64,000 nucleotides of DNA from Scenedesmus sp. ARA3 (lineage: Eukaryota > Chlorophyta > Chlorophyceae > Sphaeropleales > Scenedesmaceae), in the NCBI GenBank assembly GCA_004335835.1, contig RWJK01000976.1, forward strand, positions 118,533 through 182,532. The letters run 5' to 3'. A model generated the notes under the pieces. It did not search any database and was not told the origin of the DNA. It saw nothing but the letters and a program-made list of their open reading frames with translations. Positions 23,128 through 33,508 of the stretch are shown piece by piece. Each line of letters begins with the position of its first letter. The stretch's first letter is position 1. The translations under genes were made by a program, and so were the position numbers.

Positions 23128-26100
23128 TCCGCAACACACTGGGATCCTCATAAGGTGATGGCGTTGACAATTGCCACCTCATGGCTATCTGCAGCCGCCT
23201 AGCACCCCTGCTGGCATGTGCTTGTAAACCTCTGGGGGTCACCCCTTGCTCTGCACACGCGAAGGTACTTGCAGGTTTCAGCACCAACGGTGCCAAAACC
23301 ACACGCACGTGTACACCTCTTGCGCAGCAATGAACAGTGTACGCTGCCTTACCATTGCTCCAGTAGCGTGAGTGTGGGGCAAGGCATACAGAGTGCGGTC
23401 ACAGTCACCAGAGCAATGCTGCTCTAGCAGCCTCACCACATGACAAGGAACCATTGCACATCATGGCACTGCCCACACAATGCACAAGCTGACATGCAAC
23501 TACTCTCCTATATATGATGTATCAGACAATACACCGCACTGCTAGGACCATTCACCTCACGGTAAGGCTCCCCGGCGCTGATTTTGTTGCAGGCTGTGCC
23601 GGTTTGCTTGCCGCTGGGCTGTAGCGCCCAAAACTCCTCACAGCCGCCCCACTGGGGTGTCACGAGCAGCTGGGCGCGGTAGATGTTGCCGGGCTGGGTC
23701 AGCACAGACAGCTGATACGTCTGGTTTGGCCATGCGCTGGGGCTGCGGTGCAAACGACAGGCATGGTTTAGGGGCAAGGGCAGCTACGGCACAACATGCT
23801 TGCTGGCGTGCATGCGCATAGGTAAGCTATACTTTGCAAGCACTGCTACGCACCGCCGCTGGTTTTGGGACACACACAGTAGTACATTGCTCTGTCGGCT
23901 GTCACTCGATCAGCAGCTGATGGAGCGCACAAGAGACAACCAGACAATCATTTTCATGCCGCATGTGTTATGCCATCTCAACGCGGGTCAACTGCGCTCA
24001 CAGCCTGCACATAGCTTAAGTAATGCACCAGCACACACAGGCATGTCGCATGCCTGCTGTCCTGTGGTGCATTGCTAGCAGCTGCTAGCGCCATGCTTGC
24101 CTGTCGCCGCTGCCACTGAGGCTGGCATCTGGCAGTGGAAGGACCTCGGTGGGGACGGCTGCACTGCTGGAGTAACCCAGCTCAGACGAAGCACTGTCGC
24201 TGGGTTTGGAGCCGCCAGTATTGTAATACACCTGCATGGTGATGGCTGCATGCAAGCAAATGTGGTGGCAGCACACAGGGAGTATGCGTCACAACGGCCC
24301 TGAGAGGGAGTAGCTGAGTGGTTGTAGTTACGGCTGCAGTAGCTGTTGTTAAAGCTGCCGACTAACAAGAGACACAAGCAGCCGGCACTGCAGCAGGCAT
24401 GCCAGCGTCCAATCACCGCTGTGCATGCAACTGCTGGCAGCATCAATGCTACATGAAAAAAAACAGAAATGCAGAAACAAAGCTATGTCTTGGCTGTCAC
24501 TGGTGAGTCATGTGCCAGCAAATGAAGCAGTCCAGCAGCCACATTTCTTCAATCTTAAAAGTGCATTGGTGTGTAAGTTGCGATAACGGCAAGCACTGCC
24601 AACGCATGCTCACCTGCCCACACAGGCACGTTGTATTGATTGCTTACAAAGTTGCCCAGCGAAAACTTGGTCTGCATGCCTGGCTTCATGTAGGACAGCA
24701 GGTGCGTTACATCTGCGGTGACAGAGTAGGCCTTGTCTGCCTCAAACACTGCCGGCTCAGCAGTGGTGCCCTTCACAGCCTGCAGCACATGCAGCAAAGC
24801 AGATGGATATTGCTGCTGCTGCTGCTACTGCTGCCATCAAGTGCTTGCATGAAGTGGGGTCCTGCAATGCGCGGGGGGACAATGTGCAACTGTTACTGCG
24901 CCTGTGACTGCTGAACCTAGCAGCGACATGTGCCTTGCGCATGCAGACACCGGCAAACATTCATCACCCGCAGGCCCTGCCGCTGCCACAACTGCCCATG
25001 CGTCAACCAATTTGAGAGTGGTCCATGCCGCAGCTGCTCACCATTGCCTCGCCAATCTTGAACATATAACCCCTGTCATACTGGATGCCGCTGGCCACCC
25101 GAAAGTCAATGTTGACCAGCAGTTTGACCACATCCACAGTTTGACCAGCAGTTTGACCAGCGGTCAACCCCGGGCACAGTGAGCTGGGCAGCAGCCCCAG
25201 GAAGTAGCCATCAGCGCCGCCGAGCTTGAATTTGAGCTTCTGGGCCAGGCCGGCTGACCCCAAGGAAGGGTCTGCTGCGCTAGGGTTCTCGTAGCAGTAG
25301 CTGCAGCGTTGCGGGGTGAGAGTGATGCGTTGCATGGTATGTATGGCTCTGGGAGTCAGCGTGTCATGGCGTGCTTGGGCATGCTGAGATGTGCACTGGC
25401 CGATGCTCGACCATGCAAGAGGTGCCAGCAGCAGCATTTAGTTGTGCCTGATGCGTCACGATGCGTCTACAGCACTGCATGCAAACAGCAGCAGCTCATG
25501 CACATGTACACACACATGATGCATGTCATCTGGCGTGGGCATGCCCATGACTCAGCATTGTCTCAAGCTATCGTCTGGACTGTGCAAGCTTGCAGTTGCG
25601 CTGTTTCAGCTGTAGCCTCGCCTTAGCAGTCATGCATGTGCCATGTCTCTCACTCTATCTTCTTCTGGCCGGGCACCCCGTAAACTTTGGTTGCATCGTA
25701 TCTGCATGGGAAGGGTGACCAGGGCATAAGTGTGACGTTGCAGCTGGAGCCAGCAGCAGCGGGCGGCTGCGGCTGGTAGGTTGCGTCAATACTCTGCGGC
25801 ACAGAGCAAAGCCGAAGCCAGGACAGGGGCAGTGGTGAGGCATTACTAAAGCAGAACACATGAATTCTGAGGTTGTGAATTGATCAAGGTATGCACTTGT
25901 TAGTTATAAGTTAACAAATGACTAATAAGTCATAAGCAATGAGGTAAGTGTCCTGGAGGAAGAAGCGCCGGGGGCAGCACTTGGTGCTGCTGCTGTTGGC
26001 CACTATCAAGGTGGCGCACATCTGAAACCTAGGCTTGGAAGAGGGCTGCCATGCATGTAGCCACCTGATGTGTATTGGCTGAAGCTGCCACACCAAGCGT

Positions 26101-26552
26101 GTTCTGTAAAGCTTTTGAGGATCCGCAAACAGCAAGCAAGGACTGGTGCTGCATCAATGCTGCTGAGGCCTTGTGACAACGCGCACGTTTGGCAGGATGC
26201 ATCATATGCTAACAACAACGCACAACGGCGCGCTTGTTGTGAGCCAACATAGAGCACTACACGCCAACACCTACAGCATCAACGTCGCAAAACAAAGTGT
26301 GACCTGTACACATGCTCTGTCCGGGTTTGAGCAAGGCACGCGCATGTCTGCTGGCAACGGTGGCAGCTGAGCGGTGGAAACCGAGGGCTCCTCGCTATCA
26401 TCCAGCCTGTCCCTTATTGGCCGGCCAAACAAAACATCAGTAGGCAAGCGGCCAACCGGGATAGGGGCTTCCAGGGCGTGCACAGACAGGGGCCAACCTA
26501 TGAACGACAGCAGCAAAGTTAGGCACAGCGAACGCAAGCGTGACGTTGCCAT
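21629..26552 (-). CDS. Secreted peptide-N-glycosidase A-like protein (PNGase A family)
   Basis: Likely nine exons: 26304-26552 (ATG), about 25923-26021, 25654-25793, 25042-25300, about 24627-24779, 24101-24231, 23556-23742, 23020-23082 and 21629-22603 (TGA), about 750 residues. Residues 1-26 are a signal peptide (LCLTLLLSFIGWPLSVHA). Family landmarks appear in order: RVASGIQYDRGYMFKIGEAM, then GTTAEP, then LGNFV, then TPQWGGCEEFWALQP, then PYREV with VYVDGQLAGLYPVFFTFYT, then GGLDPSLWMAIVAPHAY and SYTFDLSPFLGVL. These match the plant and fungal PNGase A fold, which removes N-glycans from glycopeptides at acidic pH in secretory or vacuolar compartments. The exon 2 donor (GTCATT) is weak and the exon 6 donor appears to be GC rather than GT. 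Exon 4 holds a short internal repeat (TAGQTAGQT). A sharp activity claim needs the catalytic residues, which I cannot place. Confidence 0.75.
23092..23126 (-). repeat. (CTG)n microsatellite at a 3' splice site of the PNGase A-like gene
   Basis: About ten AGC triplets on the plus strand read as CTG on the coding strand and lie directly before the acceptor at 23083. Confidence 0.9.
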
Positions 26553-27474
26553 GCCGGTTGATTGATATGGATATAAATAAAGGTTATGAAAAATGCATGT
26601 GGAGTTGCTTTCTGTTCCAAGAAGCAGGACACGACTGTCGTAAAACGTTTCGGAGATGCGTGGGTGATCGCAGAAACACAGCACGCATTAAATTATAACC
26701 GCAACTGCTGAACTTTTCGGCCGATCAAAGTTACGGTGAGCGTGCATCAGACCATGGGGCACGAACTCAACCTGACATGACACCTGCTGGTTACACCTCA
26801 CAGCAGGCCTGCACTGTCGCGGTCACTACAATCCCGCAGATGGCTGCTGCAATGTACTAGTCAACCCAAGTGCGTAGAGTGCGAGGCGCCAGAATGCAGC
26901 ATCAGCACAAGGAGTGTTCAGTAGCAGACAGTGTCTGTGTGGTGATCACACAGGCCCTGACTCGCCCTCGCCCTCACCAGCACCGAACTGTCACTCGCAA
27001 GCCCACACGCCCGCACGACCACAAACCCATACCCTTCTACCAGTGACCGCAGCGCGCCACAGGTGTCACCCACGGGTGACGGTAACGAGCTGAAGCGCAC
27101 CTGCTGAAGTTCACCTGGCCTTGCAGCTGTTGCATGTCCCAAGCCCGCATTAGACGCCACCAGGCCAAGCAGCAAAGACTGGCGCACGCATGGCACGAAT
27201 TGAACCACATCGATGGCTACTAGTCACATGTAGGACATACTGGGTATATATGCGCAGTGCCAACATGCTGATAACTTAAGGCAGCAGCCTGGCAAGCTGA
27301 AACACCTGACAAAGGTCTTGGTGCCACCGTGACTGGCAGGGCAGAGTTATATCTCTGCTAACCCTGTTCCAAGAGGAACCTCAAGCAGGTGGCAGTGCTC
27401 ATCAGCACGGTGAAGTGCACACTGGTTCTTCACAGCACATTGCAGTGGCTGATTTCCCTCTGCTATTGCTGCTG
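26553..27474. other. Intergenic, 0.9 kb
   Basis: It holds the promoter of the PNGase A-like gene; an AT-rich patch (ATATAAATAAAG, 26568-26581) lies just upstream of its start. A minus-strand frame at 26918-27208 begins with a hydrophobic, signal-like stretch and could be a first exon, but no partner exon is evident. Confidence 0.35.
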
Positions 27475-27477
27475 CTA

Positions 27478-27510
<33 letters not shown>

Positions 27511-27515
27511 CACTC
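27455..27515 (-). repeat. CAG/CTG run coding the terminal polyglutamine of the DNL protein
   Basis: Imperfect TGC/TTGC triplets on the plus strand encode Gln on the minus strand through the stop codon and continue into the 3' UTR. Confidence 0.85.
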
Positions 27516-29196
27516 TCACCCACGCCTCCACATCAGCAGGTGCCACATCCACCACCCCCTCACGCATCAGCACTGCTGCAGCCTGCTGATTGCTGCTGCT
27601 GCTGCTGTCAGCTGCAGCATCAGCGCCAGGTGCCGCTGCACTGTCACTGCTAGGAGCTGCAGCACCTGTTGTAGCAGAGCTGCTGCTGCTGCTGCTGCTG
27701 TTGTGGTCATGCCCCGTACCCCCTCCGCCGCAGCAGCTTCCACCTTGCTGCTGCTCCGATTGGCTGCTGCTGGCTGCTGCGACAGTTGACAGCAGCTGCT
27801 GCACCTGCGAGGCGAGGCAGCAAACACAAGCAGGGCCGCACCCCGGGTGCTGCTTTCAGCACAATGAACAGACAATGGGCTGCCAGCTGGCAGCACCAGA
27901 ACACCGCTTGTGCGAGTCAATAATACGCATGAGAAGTGTCACTGCGGCAGAGGGAGCACAAACTGCGCAAAAACATTGAGCAGGCCAAAGCTGGGGCATG
28001 TTCCAACACGTTAGGCAACAACCTGACTTCGTACAAGTTGGCTATACCGCTGTTGTCTTTAGGCCAGCTGTGCAGGGCTGTAGCATTGCACAAATGGCTG
28101 AACTGCCTTGTGACGCTGTACTGCGGCACCACTGCCCAAGCTCAAACCAGCCAGCCATACCCTGTGCTGCATAGAGCTGTGCAACATGCTGCTGAGCTGT
28201 CACACATCGCAGCACATGCACTGCTGCGGTATGCTGCTGTGTTGCATTGCTGTGTTGTACTGCTGTATTGTACTGCTGTACTGCTGCCTCACCTTGGACC
28301 AGCCCGCCATGTCTTCTGCTGTCAGCTGCTCTGCAGCAGCACCTGAAGAGGTGATGCTCACGCGCTTCACTGCCTGGCCAGCAGCAGCCATGTACTCATC
28401 AATCTGCACAGCAGAAGCAGCAACAGCAGCAGCAGGTGAACAACCTGATCTCAAGAATAGCATGCAGCTGCTGACTTCAATGTGATGCACGCTTGCCGCC
28501 TTGCTCAATTTCAGTCTGCATGTGCAGCTACCGCCGACCACACTGGCATTGTACTAAGCTGCCACCGCGGCACTCCTGCCCGGTCACCGCTTGTTTGCAC
28601 ACAGAGATGCTGCACATCCCCCTCGTCCGCCACGCACCTTGAATGCGCTGTCGCCGAACCAGCCCAGGTGGTCAGCGATCAGGTGCATGGCCTGGCAGCC
28701 TGGGCACGTCAGCAGCACCACCCCGGCCTCATATGCTTGCCGCGTGAAGGACTTCACGGCACGCGTGTCACATTTGGCGCAGGTGAACACAATGGCCATG
28801 TCTCGCGGCCTGCGGCAGCCAAGAGGCAGCTGGTGGTTAAGGAGTGCGCAGAATGCCGCCCTATGTTATCACCGTGAGCATGTTGGCTACTACTGTGCAT
28901 CAAAGTATGCGGCCCGGCGCATTGTCTCGTGTGCCGGTGCAGATTCCGTCGCATCCCTGCTCAAGCGTCACAAAGCTCGTGGCTGGTGCGTACCTGGCTG
29001 CAGGGGTGCTGACTGTTGGGCTGCTGCCACCACTGCTGCTGCCGCCGCTGCTGTCATCACTGCTGCAGGCTGCACTGCTCCAAAGTTCCCGTGCAGGACC
29101 GCTGCTGCTGCTGTTGCTGTCGCATCTGGAGTGCAGCCACTGCTGCTGTGCAGAGTGAGCTTGGGAATGCAACCCTAGTAGCTGCTGCTGGTGCAC
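27475..29196 (-). CDS. DNL-type zinc finger protein (Hep1/Zim17/Tim15 family)
   Basis: Four exons in phase: 28994-29196, 28638-28809, 28293-28403 and 27475-27804, about 271 residues. Exon 2 contains the whole zinc ribbon: DMAIVFTCAKCDTRAVKSFT, then AYEAGVVLLTCPGCQAMHLI, ending ADHLGWFG. The two CxxC pairs and the DNL-type core (here A-D-H-L) are intact. Family members keep organellar Hsp70 soluble in mitochondria or chloroplasts. The N-terminus is Ser/Gln/His-rich and basic, consistent with an organelle targeting peptide; the start is uncertain, since a second frame with a signal-like start begins at 29266. Unlike typical short members it has a long C-terminal extension: EQLTAEDMAGWSK, then Gly/His/Ser/Ala-rich sequence and a final run of about eleven Gln coded by CAG. 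Confidence 0.85.
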
Positions 29197-29806
29197 ATGT
29201 TGCAGCTGTGACTGCGGATGACAGCCAGATTCGAAGCCTGCAGAGCACCATCACAAAAGAAGACACTGTTACTCTGTTATGTGCTCGCGTTGTTTGCTAG
29301 ATCCTGCTGCGGTGATACTGCAGCTGTTGTGTCAGGCTGGGTGCCACGCAGTGCAGGCGCTGCTGACAGCATCACACCCACCTGCTGCCCACGGCTGCCG
29401 GCTGCAAGACCAGAAGCTTGCATGCTGGCCAAGCTGCGTCAGCTGAGACGCAGCTGCTAGGAGGCCCTCGCTTCGCCCTGCTGTGCATGCACTGTGCTGC
29501 CCACAGCAGAGCCTCACTGCCAGGATGACAGCTCTGCTAGATCTCAGGCGCTGCATGTTGTAACTGTGTTTGGTAGCATAAAAGACTGAGTATCGAATTA
29601 GTACAAACGGTGAGCGTAGCCTGCTTTCCAGTAGACGTGGCTGCCCAGGCGAAAGCCAGCGGTCAGGTGACAGGTTACGATGTGGTACGTACAAGAGTAA
29701 ACTTTCCTCGTAATGAAGGGTGCTAGTGGCAGTAGAACGTGATAGTCTGTTGCTTGCGTATTCGGTCGTCAAGTGCTTGTGCCTGCTGTTCACCCGCCTG
29801 TTCACC
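29197..29806. promoter_or_regulatory. Divergent promoter region between DNL and YGGT genes
   Basis: Two genes for likely organelle proteins start back to back across about 610 bases. An ATAAAAG word at 29578-29584 lies about 225 bases before the YGGT start and could be a TATA element. Nothing coding is convincing. Confidence 0.35.
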
Positions 29807-30445
29807 ATGGCCTCACTTGCACCACACAGCCTATGCCAGCGCGCTGCAGCCAAGCCGTTCACGCCCATTCGCAGCTTCACCAGTTTTAGATGCCTCCGCC
29901 CACAGCGCAGCACCATCTGCTGCAGCAGCGCACCCCAACAGCAGCAACACACCACACAGCAGCTGGTGCCCCAGCAGCAGCACACCACACAGCAGCAGGC
30001 ATCACCAGCAGCAGCAGCAGCACCCCGCGCCCAGCAGCTCGCAGCCAACACGTCCCTACTATCCCTCGCAGCTCTACTAGCCCTCGGAGGAGCAGCGCAT
30101 GCAGCAGGCAGCCCGGAGCTGTACAGCATAGCCGAGCTTGATGCCTCAGCAGCACACACTCTGGAATCCATCCTGCGGCCGCTGTTCACCGCATTCACGC
30201 TGCTCTACATCATCCGCATCCCCATGACCTGGTACCCCTCAATCGATGGCACCAAGCTGCCCTGGCTGCTGGCCTACGCCCCAACAGAGCCAATCCTGAA
30301 GGTGACGCGCAATGTCATCCCTCTGGTGGGAGGCGTGGATGTGACCCCTATCGTGTGGGTGGGGCTCATCAGCTTCTTCAATGAGATCCTGCTGGGGCCG
30401 CAGGGCATCCTCATGCTCATCCAGCGCGAGTCAGGCGGCTTCTAG
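29807..30445 (+). CDS. YGGT-family plastid membrane protein (CCB3/YLMG-like)
   Basis: A single uninterrupted exon of 212 codons; the ATG at 29807 sits in CACCATGG, an excellent eukaryotic start context. Residues 1 to about 75 are Arg/Ser/Gln-rich and acid-free (chloroplast transit peptide), followed by LLSLAALLALGGAAHAA, which resembles a thylakoid transfer signal. The YGGT domain fills the rest: IIRIPMTWYPSIDG, then APTEPILKVTRNVIPLVGGV, then TPIVWVGLISFFNEILLG. This block is typical of plant and algal CCB3/YLMG proteins, which serve in cytochrome b6f haem c-prime attachment or in thylakoid/nucleoid organisation. I cannot choose between CCB3 and the other YLMG paralogues. It is the only intron-less recognisable gene here, and its last 14 codons recur downstream. 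Confidence 0.87.
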   Translation: MASLAPHSLCQRAAAKPFTPIRSFTSFRCLRPQRSTICCSSAPQQQQHTTQQLVPQQQHTTQQQASPAAAAAPRAQQLAANTSLLSLAALLALGGAAHAAGSPELYSIAELDASAAHTLESILRPLFTAFTLLYIIRIPMTWYPSIDGTKLPWLLAYAPTEPILKVTRNVIPLVGGVDVTPIVWVGLISFFNEILLGPQGILMLIQRESGGF

Positions 30446-30835
30446 GCAGAGCTTGTTGCTGCAGCGCTTGCAGCAGGTGCCGCGGCTGAAGATGCAGCGT
30501 GTAGGTGCAGCAGATGTAGCGGCTTCCACTGCAGGTGCTGCGGCTGCAGTGGTGGCCAACCGCTGGAGGCTTTTAAATGCAGCAGGTGCAGCTACTGCTG
30601 CTGCTGGTGGGGTCACAAGGCATCCTGATGCTCATCCAGCGCGAGTCCAGCGGCTTTTGATGACCGCCGACCTCGTTGGTGTAGCAGCTGCTGCTGAAGA
30701 TGCAGCAGGTGGAGCCCAGATGCTCGTCTAGTGCGAGTCAGGCGGCTTCTAGATGCAGCAGGAGCAGCGGCTACCGCTGCATGTGCAGCAGGTGGCATTT
30801 TCGTGCTCGTCCAATGCGAGTCTGGAGGCTCCCAG
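30404..30835 (+). repeat. Degenerate tandem copies of the YGGT gene 3' end
   Basis: The last 42 bases of the gene (GILMLIQRESGGF plus stop) occur again at 30619-30660 (only about five changes, ending in TGA), at 30719-30752 and at 30793-30835 (more decayed). The spacers between copies also share words such as GCTGAAGATGCAGC. Steps are about 215, 93 and 80 bases. Only the first copy is part of the reading frame. Confidence 0.85.
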
Positions 30836-31639
30836 GTAGACCTGGCTGGTGCGGTGTGGCTACCGCTGCAGCTGCAGCAGAGGTGCAGCGGCTCCTGCGC
30901 AGCTGCTAGATAGACCTTGTTGGTGCGGCGATGCCTGAAGCAGGTCAGGAGTTTGGAACCCGCGGCTTGTGCAGCAGGCGTGTATTGCTTGGGGAACATC
31001 TGCGTTTTGCCAGCATGCCATGCCACAAAGTTTGTGGCAGCGTGTTGCTGATGGTCACGTGTGTGCTGGTGTGCGCACACTCAACACACACTTGCAACAG
31101 CCTATGTTGAGCGCGGCAGGCAGTGGTTGATCAGCATGCCACTGTCCTTGATTCCTTGCGCAAGTAGCGCGGTATGGTCAGAGTTCGATGTGGGTGCTGC
31201 ATGGTGCTGAAAGGATTGCACCACAACCTTAGGAAGCAAAGGTCTTCCTCATGTACCTCTGCTGGAACGGCCTCGACGGGCTGTGTTCCCGTTGTGCAAC
31301 ACACAAATCATGATACTAGAGGAGAACTCGTTGCAGCCTTCACCTGCAGCTGCAGATGCAGTTACCAACAGTCTACAGCAGGCCCAATCTGGTGTACAAT
31401 TCAGCTGGGCATGTGCCGGCAGGCGTGGCACCTGAGTGCAGGCCTCAAGGCTTATGCTTGTAATGAATGCAATCGGCAACTTTCTTTATATAGGCCTCAA
31501 GCTTCTGTCAGGCTGGTATCGCCAGGCAGCTCTGCAGCCGTCAGCCGCCAGCCACCAATGTTATCTGTTACATCCCCCAGCGATACTCAAGCTTTTGCTG
31601 GAGTCGAGAGAGATCACTTACAAGCGACGATGATACCTT
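30446..31639. other. 3' regions of YGGT (+) and OPR-like (-) genes
   Basis: Besides the repeat just described I see no gene. Long open frames on both strands here are by-products of the GCAGCA-rich composition. Confidence 0.4.
31618..31622 (-). terminator. Possible poly(A) signal TGTAA of the OPR-like gene
   Basis: TTACA on the plus strand, 18 bases past the minus-strand stop; another copy lies at 31568-31572, at a more usual distance. Confidence 0.3.
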
Positions 31640-32684
31640 TCACTTGCCTCCAGCCACAGGCGCAGCCATGGACTTGCAGACCTGCTGCAGCTGCGCGTGC
31701 CGCATCACATACCCGCATTGCTCATGCACAGACAGCAGCAGCGCAGCGCCAGCTGGGCTCAGCCCCGCCGCTGCTGCGCTGCGCACACTGGCCGCCAGCT
31801 GCCCATCATCCTGCTGCGCTGCAGGCTGGCGCTTGGCACCAGGCGCTGCTCTGCTGCTGCTGGCAGTCCAGCCGTCCTGCTGCAGCTGCTGCACAATGCG
31901 TGCCTCATGCTGCTGCAGCCACTGCTCGTCCAGCAGCCCAGGCGACAGCCTGCAAGCGCAGCAATGCAAGGAGTATCGAGCACAGGGTCTATAGGCACGC
32001 GTTACGCACATACGCTCAACTTCACAGCAGCAGAGGTGCCTCGCAGCGGAGCTTGCGTGTCGCTTAGCAGTAAGTTGCATTGTATTATGCCCTGCTCTGC
32101 ATGCGAGGACTGCGCTGCTGCTTCAACATTTGTGCAAGCAGGTGCTGCATGTCACAACGCAGCCAGACAAACACAAGCAGCTGTACTGCAAGTAGACCCA
32201 GTGCAGCGCCTGCCTGTGAGTCAGCTGCTGTAAACCTGGCAGCATTGAGCATGTTTCGTTGGCTGCAGCTCACCTGGCGATGGCTGTCGCGGCCTCTGCC
32301 ATGCCGTCTGCTGGCAGCATGCTGCCAAGCTCATTGCCTAGGCACCTGGCCAGCACAGCAAGCTGACTCAGCACACTGCCGCTGCTGCTGCTGCTGCTGC
32401 TGCTGCTGTCACCCGCCGCCGCAGCAGGGTGCAGCCAGCTGCGGGCCCACTGGCCAGCTTCAGCTCTGCCAACACTGCTTCTGTTAGCATTTGTGACGTC
32501 ACTTTCTGTGTCATTAACATCACCCATGCCGTCATCATCATCCAGATCATCATCAACATCATCACTGTCATCAGCAGCTGTGTACAGCAGGGCATCTGCA
32601 GGCTGCACTCCTGGCCACTGCGGTGCCGCTGCTGCTGCCAACTGGCTGGGGGACAGCTCCAGCTGCTTGTGCAGCCACCACCAC

Positions 32685-32719
<35 letters not shown>

Positions 32720-33466
32720 CTGGTGTGGCTGCAGCAGCTGCTGTCTGTCTGGGTGTTCTTCCAGTACATCTGCTAGGCCCTCAAATGCACGCAGCAGCGC
32801 CACTTCAGAGTATGCACTGCGTGTGAATGTCAGCCGCTGCACGGTTGCTGCAATCCAGCTGGCCGGCGGCAGCGGTGGCAGCAGCACGACCTGCTGCTGC
32901 TGCTGCTGCTGCTCTTTCTGTCCGGCCTGCCGAGATGCTGCGCTTCCAGCACTGCTGCCCTGCTGCTGCTGCTGCACTGGCTGCACAGGTTGCACTGCCT
33001 GCGTGTCATTGGCTGCTGCACTGCCGCTATCACTGCCAAGCACACTCGCCTGCTGGCCTGCACGCACAAACCTTACACCCTGCTGCTGCAGCAGCCCTGT
33101 TGGCAGCACTCCTGGGCCAAATGGACAAGATTGCTCGCCTGTTAACGTAGCAACAGCAATCAGCATCCGCACTAGTGCCTGGGGTTCAGCATGTGGCAGC
33201 ATCACTTCGCAGGCGGCATACCAGGCATGCATGAAGTCTGACACAGCAGCAGCGGCTGCTTGCCATGCTGCAGACGGAGCAACTGTCAGCTGGCTGCTGC
33301 TGCTGCTGTTGCTGCTGCTAGGGCTGAAGGCAGCAGCTGCTGCTGCCAGCTCTCCCAAGGTCCAGTCGCCAGCAAGAGCAGCTTGCCAGAGGCCCCCACT
33401 GGCAGCATCAAAGCTGATTAATAGCTCAGGCCTCAACTGCTGCTGCTGCTGCTGCTGCTGCCGCAC

Positions 33467-33508
<42 letters not shown>

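Noticed and set aside
26918..27208. 96-codon minus-strand frame with hydrophobic start
   Set aside because: Could be a first exon, but there is no room or partner exon before the PNGase A-like start; not listed as a gene.
28591..29178. 195-codon plus-strand frame
   Set aside because: Antisense to the DNL zinc finger exons, whose conserved CxxC motifs are decisive for the minus strand.
29332..30198. 288-codon minus-strand frame
   Set aside because: Overlaps the YGGT gene, whose conserved domain and start context support the plus strand.
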